This document shows, one piece after another, positions 1 to 6,055 of a stretch of DNA of 8,492 nt; positions within the stretch are counted from its first letter, which is position 1; each line of letters opens with the position of its first letter. Both the position numbers and the translations under genes were made by a program. This stretch comes from Victivallales bacterium (GTDB lineage: Bacteria > Verrucomicrobiota > Lentisphaeria > Victivallales > SZUA-371), in assembly GCA_028691155.1 (NCBI GenBank), contig JAQUZV010000080.1:1-8492 (forward strand). Reading direction: 5' to 3'. Under the pieces are notes generated by a model, which searched no databases, was not told where the DNA came from, and saw nothing but the letters and a program-made list of their open reading frames with translations.

Positions 1-1262
1 GCGGGGCGCCGATCCGCAACGAATCCGGGGTTATTGTCGGGGTGGTACTGGTCTTCCGCGACATCAGTGAACAGGTGATGATCGAAGAACAGTTGCGCCA
101 GAGTCAGAAAATGGATTCGATCGGCCAGTTGGCGGGAGGCATTGCCCACGATTTCAACAACATGTTGACCGGGATCATGGGCGCGGCCGACGTGTTGTCG
201 CGTAAGCTTGGCGACAACCGTAAGTTGCAGCAGTATGCGGATATTATCGTGACCGCGGCCCAAAAGGCGTCACGGCTGACCCGGAAACTGCTGGACTTTT
301 CCCACAAAGGCAAAATGGTTTCCACCCGGGTCGATCTTCACGATATCATTCGCGATACGATATTGCTGCTGGAACGCAGTATCGATCGCCGCATTGAAAT
401 CCGTCAGCATCTGGCGGCCGAACGTACGGCGGTCAACGGCGATCCGGTACAGTTGCAGAATGCTCTGATCAACCTCTGCATCAATTCCCGCGACGCCATG
501 CCGGAGGGCGGGACGTTGTCTCTGGCTACGGAAAACATTGTTGCCGACCGGGAATTCTGCCGTCGCCACGGGGGCGCGTTGACATCGGGGGAATACCTCC
601 GGATATCCGTCCGGGATACCGGGCACGGCATCGAGCCGCAGTTGCTGCCGCGCATCTTCGAACCGTTTTTCACCACCAAAGATATCGGCGAAGGCACCGG
701 ACTGGGCCTTTCCGCCGTTTACGGTGCGGTTGCGGCGCACAAGGGAGTGATCGAATGCAACAGCACTCCGGGACAGGGAACGGAGTTTACTCTTTATCTG
801 CCGGTGGTCCGCGGGGATGATGACGGGAATGAGGAAAAATCGTCATTGCCGTCCGGCAGCGGCGTCATTCTGCTGATTGACGATGAGGAATTTGTCCGGC
901 GGCTGGCGCAGGATATTCTACAGGATCTGGGCTATCAGGTGCTGGTGGCTCCGGATGGTATTGTCGGTACCGATATTTTCCGGCGCGAAAAGGATCGGAT
1001 TGACGTGGTGATTATCGATATGGTGATGCCGGGGCTGAGCGGGCGCGACACTTTCCTGCGCCTGGCGGAAATCGACCCGAACGTCAAGGTGATCTTTTCT
1101 TCCGGATTCACCCGGGACCAGAGCATGGAAGAGGTCTTGAACCGGGACAATATTCTCGGTTTTGTTCAGAAGCCGTTCCGGATTGCCGACTTGAGCGAGG
1201 CGGTGGCGGCGGCTCTGGGAGCCGGGCGTAAACCGGGACCGGGCGCGGCGGAGCACCACTGA
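1..1262 (+). CDS. Hybrid sensor histidine kinase with C-terminal receiver domain (5' partial)
   Basis: The reading frame is open from base 3, so the N-terminus lies outside the window; the GTG at 42 is internal, not a start. Counting from the codon at base 3 (419 residues visible), residues 1-22 look like the end of a PAS domain (APIRNESGVIVG, then VFRDISE). Next comes a HisKA H-box, GGIAHDFNN, with the phospho-accepting His at about 49. The ATPase domain follows: N-box around NLCINSRDA (157-164), G1 DTGHG (205-209), F-box IFEPFF, G2 GEGTGLGL (230-237). A C-terminal receiver domain spans about 287-405, with the acidic pair in LLIDDEE, phospho-acceptor Asp about 339 in IIDMVMP, and conserved Lys about 390 in QKPF. 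All catalytic residues look intact. By family knowledge it autophosphorylates on His and relays to its own receiver or to a separate response regulator. No output domain follows, and the signal cannot be told from this part. It converges with the next gene, 6 bases away. Confidence 0.93.
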   Translation, partial: GAPIRNESGVIVGVVLVFRDISEQVMIEEQLRQSQKMDSIGQLAGGIAHDFNNMLTGIMGAADVLSRKLGDNRKLQQYADIIVTAAQKASRLTRKLLDFSHKGKMVSTRVDLHDIIRDTILLLERSIDRRIEIRQHLAAERTAVNGDPVQLQNALINLCINSRDAMPEGGTLSLATENIVADREFCRRHGGALTSGEYLRISVRDTGHGIEPQLLPRIFEPFFTTKDIGEGTGLGLSAVYGAVAAHKGVIECNSTPGQGTEFTLYLPVVRGDDDGNEEKSSLPSGSGVILLIDDEEFVRRLAQDILQDLGYQVLVAPDGIVGTDIFRREKDRIDVVIIDMVMPGLSGRDTFLRLAEIDPNVKVIFSSGFTRDQSMEEVLNRDNILGFVQKPFRIADLSEAVAAALGAGRKPGPGAAEHH

Positions 1263-1274
1263 TTTTTTTCAGTG
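1257..1274. terminator. Small perfect inverted repeat between convergent genes, possible weak bidirectional terminator
   Basis: CACTGA (1257-1262) and TCAGTG (1269-1274) are exact reverse complements separated by six T. The stop codons of both convergent genes lie inside the two arms, because both genes end with His-TGA. A 6-bp stem without a T-run after it is a weak terminator at best; it could be chance. It is the only hairpin in the 6-base gap. Confidence 0.2.
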
Positions 1275-1901
1275 TGAAGCGGAATCGCGTTTTCTGTCTT
1301 GCCGTCCCGGACTTCCGGGCGCGGCCAGAAAGCCCAGTCCGCCGCCAGCCGCCAGCAGTATTCCCGCCAGCACAATTCCCGCGGTAACGCCGATCCAGGT
1401 GATCAGAAAAAACGAGGTGAACAACGTCCCGGCGATGCTGCCGGCGGTGGACGCCGCATAGACATCACCGGCGGCGACACCGACTTTTCCCACGGCCGTG
1501 GCGCGAAGCTTCACCAGCAGCGGCGTTACCATGCCGATGCAGACACAGGGCAGCAGAAACAGCAGCAGCGACAGCGACAGTGCGCCCCAGCGCGAGTCCA
1601 GCCCGGCGGCATAGACGATTCGGCAGCAGGCATGACCGTAAACCGGAAATGCCAACAGCATGCCGGCCGCCAGCAACAGCCAGAGCGGGAGGGTCCGGCC
1701 GGTCGGATCGCGGTCGGCCTGGCGGCCGCCGACGGCATAACCGAGTCCCAGCCCGGTCAGAAAGACGGAAATAATGGCCCCCCAGACATAGATGGAACCG
1801 CCGTAGTATGGCGTCAGCACCCGGACGCCGAGCATTTCAAAACTCATCATCGCAAAGCCCGACAGAAAGGCAATCAGATAGGAAACAACGTGTTGCCGCA
1901 T
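1269..1901 (-). CDS. Six-helix membrane protein, membrane half of the MFS/spermidine-synthase-like family
   Basis: Encodes 210 residues from ATG at 1901. The sequence matches from memory the N-terminal membrane domain of 'fused MFS/spermidine synthase' proteins: FLSGFAMMSFEMLGVRVL near the start, then YVWGAIISVFLTGLGLGY, an IGMVTPLLVKL segment, and STAGSIAGTLF. About six hydrophobic helices are visible near residues 5-28, 36-59, 71-90, 105-132, 145-170 and 172-193, followed by a short basic, polar tail. The family's usual C-terminal spermidine-synthase-like domain is missing here; a protein of that type is encoded by the gene just upstream, whose stop is 3 bases before this start. A TTG directly precedes the ATG, but the GAGG at 1911-1908 sits 6 bases from the ATG and only 3 from the TTG, which favours the ATG. 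The substrate or transport activity is unknown; family names are based on homology, not on a proven reaction. Confidence 0.85.
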   Translation of the reverse strand: MRQHVVSYLIAFLSGFAMMSFEMLGVRVLTPYYGGSIYVWGAIISVFLTGLGLGYAVGGRQADRDPTGRTLPLWLLLAAGMLLAFPVYGHACCRIVYAAGLDSRWGALSLSLLLFLLPCVCIGMVTPLLVKLRATAVGKVGVAAGDVYAASTAGSIAGTLFTSFFLITWIGVTAGIVLAGILLAAGGGLGFLAAPGSPGRQDRKRDSASH

Positions 1902-1904
1902 CAA

Positions 1905-2954
1905 TTACCTCAGGGTTTCGACCGGAGCGAAGTCATCTTTCAGGATGATGGCCCCCCGGGTCCGGTCGGTCAGCTCGTCCGGTTCCATTCTGGTGGCGAT
2001 CATGTCGGCAAGATTCAGCTCGGGATGGGCGGGAAGGGACAGCTTTTCCGCCGCGGCTTTCATGCGGGCGGAGTCGATGGCTCCGCCGTTGCGTCCCAGC
2101 AGCAGGTAATTGGCTCCATCGCCGCAGATGAAAACCGCCAGGGCGGGAAATACCGTTCCGGCGGTACGGATTTCCGCCCCGATGAAATCGTCTTTGCCCA
2201 GATGGGCAATATTGGCCACCATGATTCCGTGCGGGGTCAGTGCGGCGCGGATACGGCGGAAAAATTCCACGGTGGTCAGCTGAAACGGGATGTTGACGGC
2301 GGTATAGGCATCGATGAAAATTACGTCATAATGTTTGCGGGTCCGGTTGATGAAATCGCGGCCGTCGGCAATCACGATATCCATCCGGTCATCCCGGGCG
2401 AACCCGAAATATCCGGCGGCGATGCCGGGAATTTCCGGATCGATTTCCACCAGGTCGATTTGGGTGTCGGGGAAGCGTTCCCGGACGAACCGCGGGACGA
2501 TGCCTGCGCCGAGCCCGATGAACAGCACCCGCTGCGGTGGCCGGGTGATCGCGGTCAGGAACAAGGTGGAAAAACGACAGTAGCGCGAGACGATTTTCTG
2601 CGGTGTCGCCGGGTCCCAGATTCCCTGGGAACCATGGTTGGGGTTGAACACCAGATGGCGGTAGTGCTGGTAATCCTCCTCCACGGTGATGAGGAAATAC
2701 GGCGTTTGTTTTTGCAGCAAAACTTTCCGGCGGTCGGGATGTGGCAGAAAAAAATCGCCGAGCCGTTGCCAGAATCCCGGTTGATGCGCCGGTGCTGTTG
2801 TCGATGTCGATGTTGGTATCGTCGGCGACCTGGCTGCTGTTGTCGCCGCCGCAGTGGCGGCGGCATGGGCCGGAATGATTTCGGCGCTACCGACGGCGAA
2901 GATAATTCCGGCGGTAATCAGACGGCGGCGCCATGATGGAGTCAGGAGTGGCAT
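1905..2954 (-). CDS. Spermidine-synthase-like SAM-fold protein with export-type N-terminus
   Basis: Encodes 349 residues. Residues 1-31 look like a signal peptide or anchor: a basic stretch (WRRRL), a hydrophobic stretch, then AHA-A as a possible cleavage site. Residues about 32-57 are a low-complexity Ala/Thr/Pro/Ser linker. The rest is a spermidine-synthase-like Rossmann domain: PYFLITVEED (85-94), a glycine loop IGLGAG (146-151), acidic ribose-binding motif VEID (169-172), ADGRDF (197-201), DVIFIDAY (210-217), and a typical family ending LKDDFAPVETL (338-348). True aminopropyltransferases carry a GGGDGG loop and a DSSDP-type catalytic loop. Here these are GLGAG and DAYTA, so polyamine synthesis is doubtful and the substrate is unknown. 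The start overlaps the end of murE by 13 bases, suggesting translational coupling. GGGAG lies about 11 bases upstream of the ATG, and no other Met precedes the core domain. The following gene encodes the membrane half of the same family. Confidence 0.85.
   Translation of the reverse strand: MPLLTPSWRRRLITAGIIFAVGSAEIIPAHAAATAAATTAARSPTIPTSTSTTAPAHQPGFWQRLGDFFLPHPDRRKVLLQKQTPYFLITVEEDYQHYRHLVFNPNHGSQGIWDPATPQKIVSRYCRFSTLFLTAITRPPQRVLFIGLGAGIVPRFVRERFPDTQIDLVEIDPEIPGIAAGYFGFARDDRMDIVIADGRDFINRTRKHYDVIFIDAYTAVNIPFQLTTVEFFRRIRAALTPHGIMVANIAHLGKDDFIGAEIRTAGTVFPALAVFICGDGANYLLLGRNGGAIDSARMKAAAEKLSLPAHPELNLADMIATRMEPDELTDRTRGAIILKDDFAPVETLR
1908..1911 (-). promoter_or_regulatory. Ribosome binding site that decides the start of the six-helix membrane protein
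   Basis: GAGG on the minus strand ends 6 bases before ATG (1901-1899) and lies within the last codons of the upstream gene. The spacing supports the ATG rather than the adjacent TTG at 1904, and fits tight co-translation of the two genes. Confidence 0.55.
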
Positions 2955-4423
2955 GAGGCAAAATACTCCCGGATCACGGCGGCGTCGCTGAACGGATGAA
3001 GCGTACCGTTGATTTCCTGATAGGTTTCGTGTCCTTTGCCGGCAATCAAGACGATGTCGCCGGCGTCGGCGTCCTGGAGTGCCAGTTTCAGGGCCCGTTG
3101 GCGATCCGGTTCGATCCGGCAGTTACAGCCGGGAGAGATTCCCGGTTGGATGTCGGCGATGATGGCCAGGGGATCTTCCGTCCGGGGATTGTCACTGGTG
3201 ATGATGACCCGGTCGGCGGCGGAGGCGGCCTTTCCCATGCGGGGACGTTTGGTTCTGTCCCGGTCGCCGCCGCAGCCGAAAACGACGATCAATCGTTTGC
3301 TGCAGATCGGCCGCAACGCGTCGATAACCCGTTTGAGGGCGTCGTCGGTGTGGGCGTAATCGATATAGACGGCGGCGCCGGAGGGGGCGGAATAGAATTC
3401 CAGTCGGCCCGGTACCCGGAAATCTCCGGCGACGGCGGCCACCGCCGGTTCCCGGTCCAGTCCGAGCTCATCGGCGGCGGCAATGGCGGCAACGAGGTTG
3501 TAAATGTTGTGTTCTCCGGGCAGGGCGGAACGGATGACGGATCCGTGTTCGTTCTGGTGCAGGACGAATACCGAACCGGCGGCGGAAAGGTTGATGGCCT
3601 CGATGCGGTAGTCGCTGTCGTGGCTTTTCCCATAGGTGACTACTTTGACGCTGGGCGATTCCTTTTTTACTTCTCCCGCCAGACGGCGACCGTAGGGATC
3701 GTCGATATTGATGACGGCGGTTCCGGCGGTGAGTTCGGTGAAGAGGCGTTTTTTCGCCCGGTAATAGTTTTCCATCGTGGCGTGATAGTCGAGATGGTCG
3801 CCGGTGAGGTTGGAAAAGATGGCGACGGCAAACCGGGTATTGGCGGTGCGCCGCTGTTCCAGTCCGTGACTGGAGACTTCCATGACCGTATAGCGGCAGT
3901 TGTGGTTGGCCATCAACGCCAACAGATGTTGCAGTTCGTACGCTTCCGGGGTGGTCCGCGCGGCCGCGATTTCCTGCTTGCCGTATTGATATTTGACCGT
4001 GGAGATCAATCCGCAACCGTTTCCGGCGGCGGAAATCATCCGATGCAGCAGATAGGCGGTGGTGGTTTTGCCGTTGGTTCCGGTAATGCCGATCATTTTC
4101 ATCCGGTCGGCCGGGTGGTCGAAGTGGCATTCCGCCAGCAGGGCGTAGGCGATGTAATCGGACCGGACGGCAAAGCAGTTTACCCCAGGGACGAACGCTT
4201 GGGGATCGGAGCAGACAATGACGGCGGCCCCGGCGTTGACGGCGGCGGGAATGAAACGCTGTCCGTCGGTTTTGGCTCCCCTGATGGCCATGAAAATACC
4301 GTTGGGGGTGACTTGGCGGGAATCATTGGTAATTCCGGAAATCGGTTGCTTCGGGTCGACGAGCTGATCGGCAAAGATCAGCGGGGCGATGGCATCGATA
4401 TAACATTGCAGTTTCTTGCTCAT
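2942..4423 (-). CDS. murE: UDP-N-acetylmuramoyl-L-alanyl-D-glutamate--2,6-diaminopimelate ligase (MurE)
   Basis: Cytoplasmic ATP-dependent Mur ligase that adds meso-diaminopimelate to UDP-MurNAc-L-Ala-D-Glu in peptidoglycan synthesis. The 493 residues match the usual family length. The N-terminal UDP-substrate domain includes ITNDSRQV (31-38). The central domain has the P-loop GITGTNGKTTT (112-122), TTPE (157-160), EVSSHGL (182-188) and YRAK with Lys224, at the position of the carbamylated Lys in this family. The C-terminal domain has FGCGGDRDRTKRP (382-393), DNPRTED (411-417) and GKGHET (462-467). DNPR is the signature for diaminopimelate rather than lysine, pointing to a Gram-negative-type wall. 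The ATG at 4423 is the first usable start, since an in-frame TAA lies about 20 bases upstream; its Shine-Dalgarno sequence is poor. It overlaps the next gene by 13 bases. The usual dcw neighbours (ftsI, murF, mraY) do not follow it here. Confidence 0.97.
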   Translation of the reverse strand: MSKKLQCYIDAIAPLIFADQLVDPKQPISGITNDSRQVTPNGIFMAIRGAKTDGQRFIPAAVNAGAAVIVCSDPQAFVPGVNCFAVRSDYIAYALLAECHFDHPADRMKMIGITGTNGKTTTAYLLHRMISAAGNGCGLISTVKYQYGKQEIAAARTTPEAYELQHLLALMANHNCRYTVMEVSSHGLEQRRTANTRFAVAIFSNLTGDHLDYHATMENYYRAKKRLFTELTAGTAVINIDDPYGRRLAGEVKKESPSVKVVTYGKSHDSDYRIEAINLSAAGSVFVLHQNEHGSVIRSALPGEHNIYNLVAAIAAADELGLDREPAVAAVAGDFRVPGRLEFYSAPSGAAVYIDYAHTDDALKRVIDALRPICSKRLIVVFGCGGDRDRTKRPRMGKAASAADRVIITSDNPRTEDPLAIIADIQPGISPGCNCRIEPDRQRALKLALQDADAGDIVLIAGKGHETYQEINGTLHPFSDAAVIREYFASCHS

Positions 4424-4678
4424 GAGCGCAGCAATATTCCTGTGATTTTAAATTGTGTTTTACCCCGGTTTTTCTGTTTTTCACCGACGGCGCGATGAAA
4501 GATTCCGTCCGTGACGATCCGGCCGGGCTTCCGGCGACGTCGGCCGCCCGGCGGGCGCTCATCTCCCGGGACGCCGCAGTCGGGTTGCCGCCGCGAATTG
4601 GGATGGTGTCGTCCGGTCGTTTTGTTTACGACTTCGATAAAGTATCCGGTCCGGGCGTTCCATGCAATTACGGAACGG

Positions 4679-4714
4679 AAAAAAAACGGAAAATCACGAC
4701 GGTGCCGTTTCCGT
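4679..4714 (-). terminator. Terminator-like hairpin upstream of murE, reading leftward
   Basis: Read on the minus strand, ACGGAAA (4714-4708) pairs with TTTCCGT (4692-4686) around a 15-base loop and runs into eight T (4686-4679). This has the layout of an intrinsic terminator, though the stem has only three G-C pairs. It lies about 255 bases before the murE start, so it could end a short leftward transcript or act as an attenuator in a long murE leader. It could also be chance. Confidence 0.3.
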
Positions 4715-4757
4715 ACCGGTGACCGTGCCGGCATCTGATTTCCGGCCGCCGCTTTAG

Positions 4758-4786
4758 GTGTCATTTTCGATAAATTCCGTTATTAT
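4758..4786 (+). promoter_or_regulatory. Candidate sigma-70-type promoter for the zinc-ribbon membrane protein gene
   Basis: GTGTCA (4758-4763, four of six matches to TTGACA), a 17-base spacer, then TATTAT (4781-4786, five of six matches to TATAAT). A transcript would start near 4793 and leave a leader of roughly 115 bases before the ATG at 4911. This is an eye-based match only. Confidence 0.3.
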
Positions 4787-4900
4787 GTTCCACGGCGGTT
4801 GAAATAGTACCATGAGCAGTCATATTTTCTGGTGATGACGGGGTTTTCGGTGACGATAAATCTGACCCGCCGACGGAAAAATGACAACGGGCAAAGAAAA

Positions 4901-4910
4901 AAGAGGGGGG
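4901..4910 (+). promoter_or_regulatory. Purine-rich ribosome binding site for the zinc-ribbon membrane protein
   Basis: AAGAGGGGGG directly precedes ATG 4911 and lies about 10 bases before ATG 4917. GAGG ends 4 bases from the first and 10 from the second, so either may be used. An in-frame ATG at 4881 lies upstream but has only GGA nearby. Confidence 0.45.
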
Positions 4911-5963
4911 ATGGCGATGGATTCGAAAAAATTACAGACCGGGTGGCGTATCAGCTTGATGATCAACACTTCATTGCTGTTGCTGGTGGGGCTGTATCTG
5001 GTCCTTTATGCTTTTGTTTTCAATGATTTTCGTGAAGTTCCGGCCCCGGATTATTCCGCTTTTCAGGAAAAATATGTTACGCCGGAGGTCCGGGCCCGGG
5101 AAAACACGCTCAGTGCCAAACTGCGCCGATGCGAAGCAAAGATTGACGGCTGCCGCGAGAACGGCAATAATTACCGTCAAAGTGCCACCACCTATCGCCA
5201 GACGGTTCAGCAGCTGCTGGACGCCAATGCCGGTTCCGACTTGGTGAAACAATCATTGGAACAATTTTACCAGATTCAGAAACGGCAGGCCGCCAACAAT
5301 GAAGCCGTCATTGCGCTGACGGCGGAAAAGCAATCATTGCAGGAACAACTTAAGGCGGTGAATGATCAGCTGGACGCCCAGCACCGTCGCGGGATCGATG
5401 AATACCATATGGTCTATCATGCGTTCCGGATGCGTTTGGCGTTTATTCAACTCGGGATTCTGCTGCCGTTGCTGCTGCTTTCCGTCGGCCTGGCCTTTCG
5501 ATTTCGCACCGGGATGGTATTCCGGCTGCTGCTGCCGTTCGCAGCGGCGACGCTGATTCAGACCGGGCTGACGATGCACGAGTATTTTCCGTCCCGCTTC
5601 TTCAAATACGTCCTGCTGCTGGCATTGATCGGGGTGGTGGTTGGCATGGTGATTTATCTGCTGCGGTTGCAGTTGAAGCCCCGGCGGGGATATCTGTTGA
5701 AAAAATATCGCGAAGCCTATTTCGATTTCTTATGCCCGATTTGCAATTATCCGATTCGTTCCGGCGTGCGGCGGTTCCGGTTTTGGACCCGCGCCAGTTT
5801 GCGGCGCGAACAATTGCCGGAGGCCGCGGGGATGGAGGACAATCCGGAATATTTCTGCCCGCATTGCGGCGAACACCTGTTCGAGGTTTGTCCCGCATGC
5901 GGCAAGGTTCGACACAGCCTGTTGCCGTTTTGCGAGCATTGCGGTGCCGAAAAGAAAATCTGA
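4911..5963 (+). CDS. Uncharacterised membrane protein with coiled coil and C-terminal zinc-ribbon-like CxxC pairs
   Basis: Not a family I recognise. Counting from ATG 4911 (350 residues): a short basic N-terminus, a hydrophobic helix at about 16-37, then a polar, Gln/Glu/Lys/Arg-rich, probably coiled-coil stretch at about 55-165. Three more hydrophobic segments follow (about 174-197, 203-221, 232-252), then a C-terminal domain with four CxxC pairs: CPIC (275-278), CPHC (316-319), CPAC (327-330) and CEHC (341-344). These look like two zinc-ribbon sites. Basic residues at the N-terminus, after helix 2 and after helix 4 (LKPRRG) suggest by the positive-inside rule that the coiled coil is outside the cytoplasm and the CxxC domain inside. 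The start could also be ATG 4917 or 4881; the strong GA-rich site before 4911 argues against 4881. It is divergent from murE and convergent with the M50 gene, so it seems to be transcribed alone. No function is assigned. Confidence 0.8.
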   Translation: MAMDSKKLQTGWRISLMINTSLLLLVGLYLVLYAFVFNDFREVPAPDYSAFQEKYVTPEVRARENTLSAKLRRCEAKIDGCRENGNNYRQSATTYRQTVQQLLDANAGSDLVKQSLEQFYQIQKRQAANNEAVIALTAEKQSLQEQLKAVNDQLDAQHRRGIDEYHMVYHAFRMRLAFIQLGILLPLLLLSVGLAFRFRTGMVFRLLLPFAAATLIQTGLTMHEYFPSRFFKYVLLLALIGVVVGMVIYLLRLQLKPRRGYLLKKYREAYFDFLCPICNYPIRSGVRRFRFWTRASLRREQLPEAAGMEDNPEYFCPHCGEHLFEVCPACGKVRHSLLPFCEHCGAEKKI

Positions 5964-6018
5964 CCCGGTCCATGCTGCCGTCGACCGGCGTGACTGAGTG
6001 CGGGGCTTGCGGGGCGGC

Positions 6019-6043
6019 GGGACCGGTACCAATTCCGGTTCCC
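6019..6043. terminator. GC-rich hairpin between convergent genes, possible terminator
   Basis: GGGACCGG (6019-6026) pairs with CCGGTTCCC (6035-6043) with one bulged T and an 8-base loop. It lies in the 92-base gap between two convergent genes, the expected place for a terminator, but no T-run follows on either strand, so a standard intrinsic terminator is not shown. Confidence 0.3.
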
Positions 6044-6055
6044 CGGGGGCGTTAC

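Larger units (their letters stand above)
4424..4910. other. Intergenic region between divergent genes (murE and the zinc-ribbon membrane protein)
   Basis: About 490 bases without a gene I can support. Short open frames on both strands are Arg/Pro/Ser-rich with no family resemblance and no good ribosome binding site. The region holds a promoter-like sequence facing right (4758-4786), a hairpin followed by a T-run facing left (4679-4714), and a GC-rich near-palindrome at 4545-4557 (CGCCCG, G, CGGGCG). I see no convincing -35/-10 pair for murE; AT-rich sequence at 4445-4457 lies close to its start. No tRNA or riboswitch structure was recognised by eye. Confidence 0.5.

Noticed and set aside
1299..2936. 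A 545-codon open frame on the + strand opposite the membrane protein and SAM-fold genes
   Set aside because: It is Gln/Gly/Arg-rich with no recognisable domain, and the opposite strand encodes two well-matched family proteins. GC-rich codon use on the real strand leaves the antisense frame open.
1905..2954. Calling this gene a true spermidine synthase (speE)
   Set aside because: The GGGDGG-type loop and the DSSDP-type catalytic loop are replaced by GLGAG and DAYTA, and an export-like N-terminus is present, so only 'spermidine-synthase-like' is supported.
2996..4498. A 500-codon open frame on the + strand opposite murE
   Set aside because: It is Gly/Val/Asp-rich and lies almost entirely antisense to murE, which has every family motif. 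It is a shadow frame.
4545..4557. GC-rich near-palindrome CGCCCG-G-CGGGCG
   Set aside because: Such short palindromes are expected by chance in DNA this rich in CCGG and GCGG words; nothing nearby supports an operator or terminator.
4420..4764. Short open frames on both strands in the murE upstream region (89 to 114 codons)
   Set aside because: Arg/Pro-rich composition, no convincing ribosome binding site, no domain; two opposite frames overlap each other. A small protein cannot be fully excluded.
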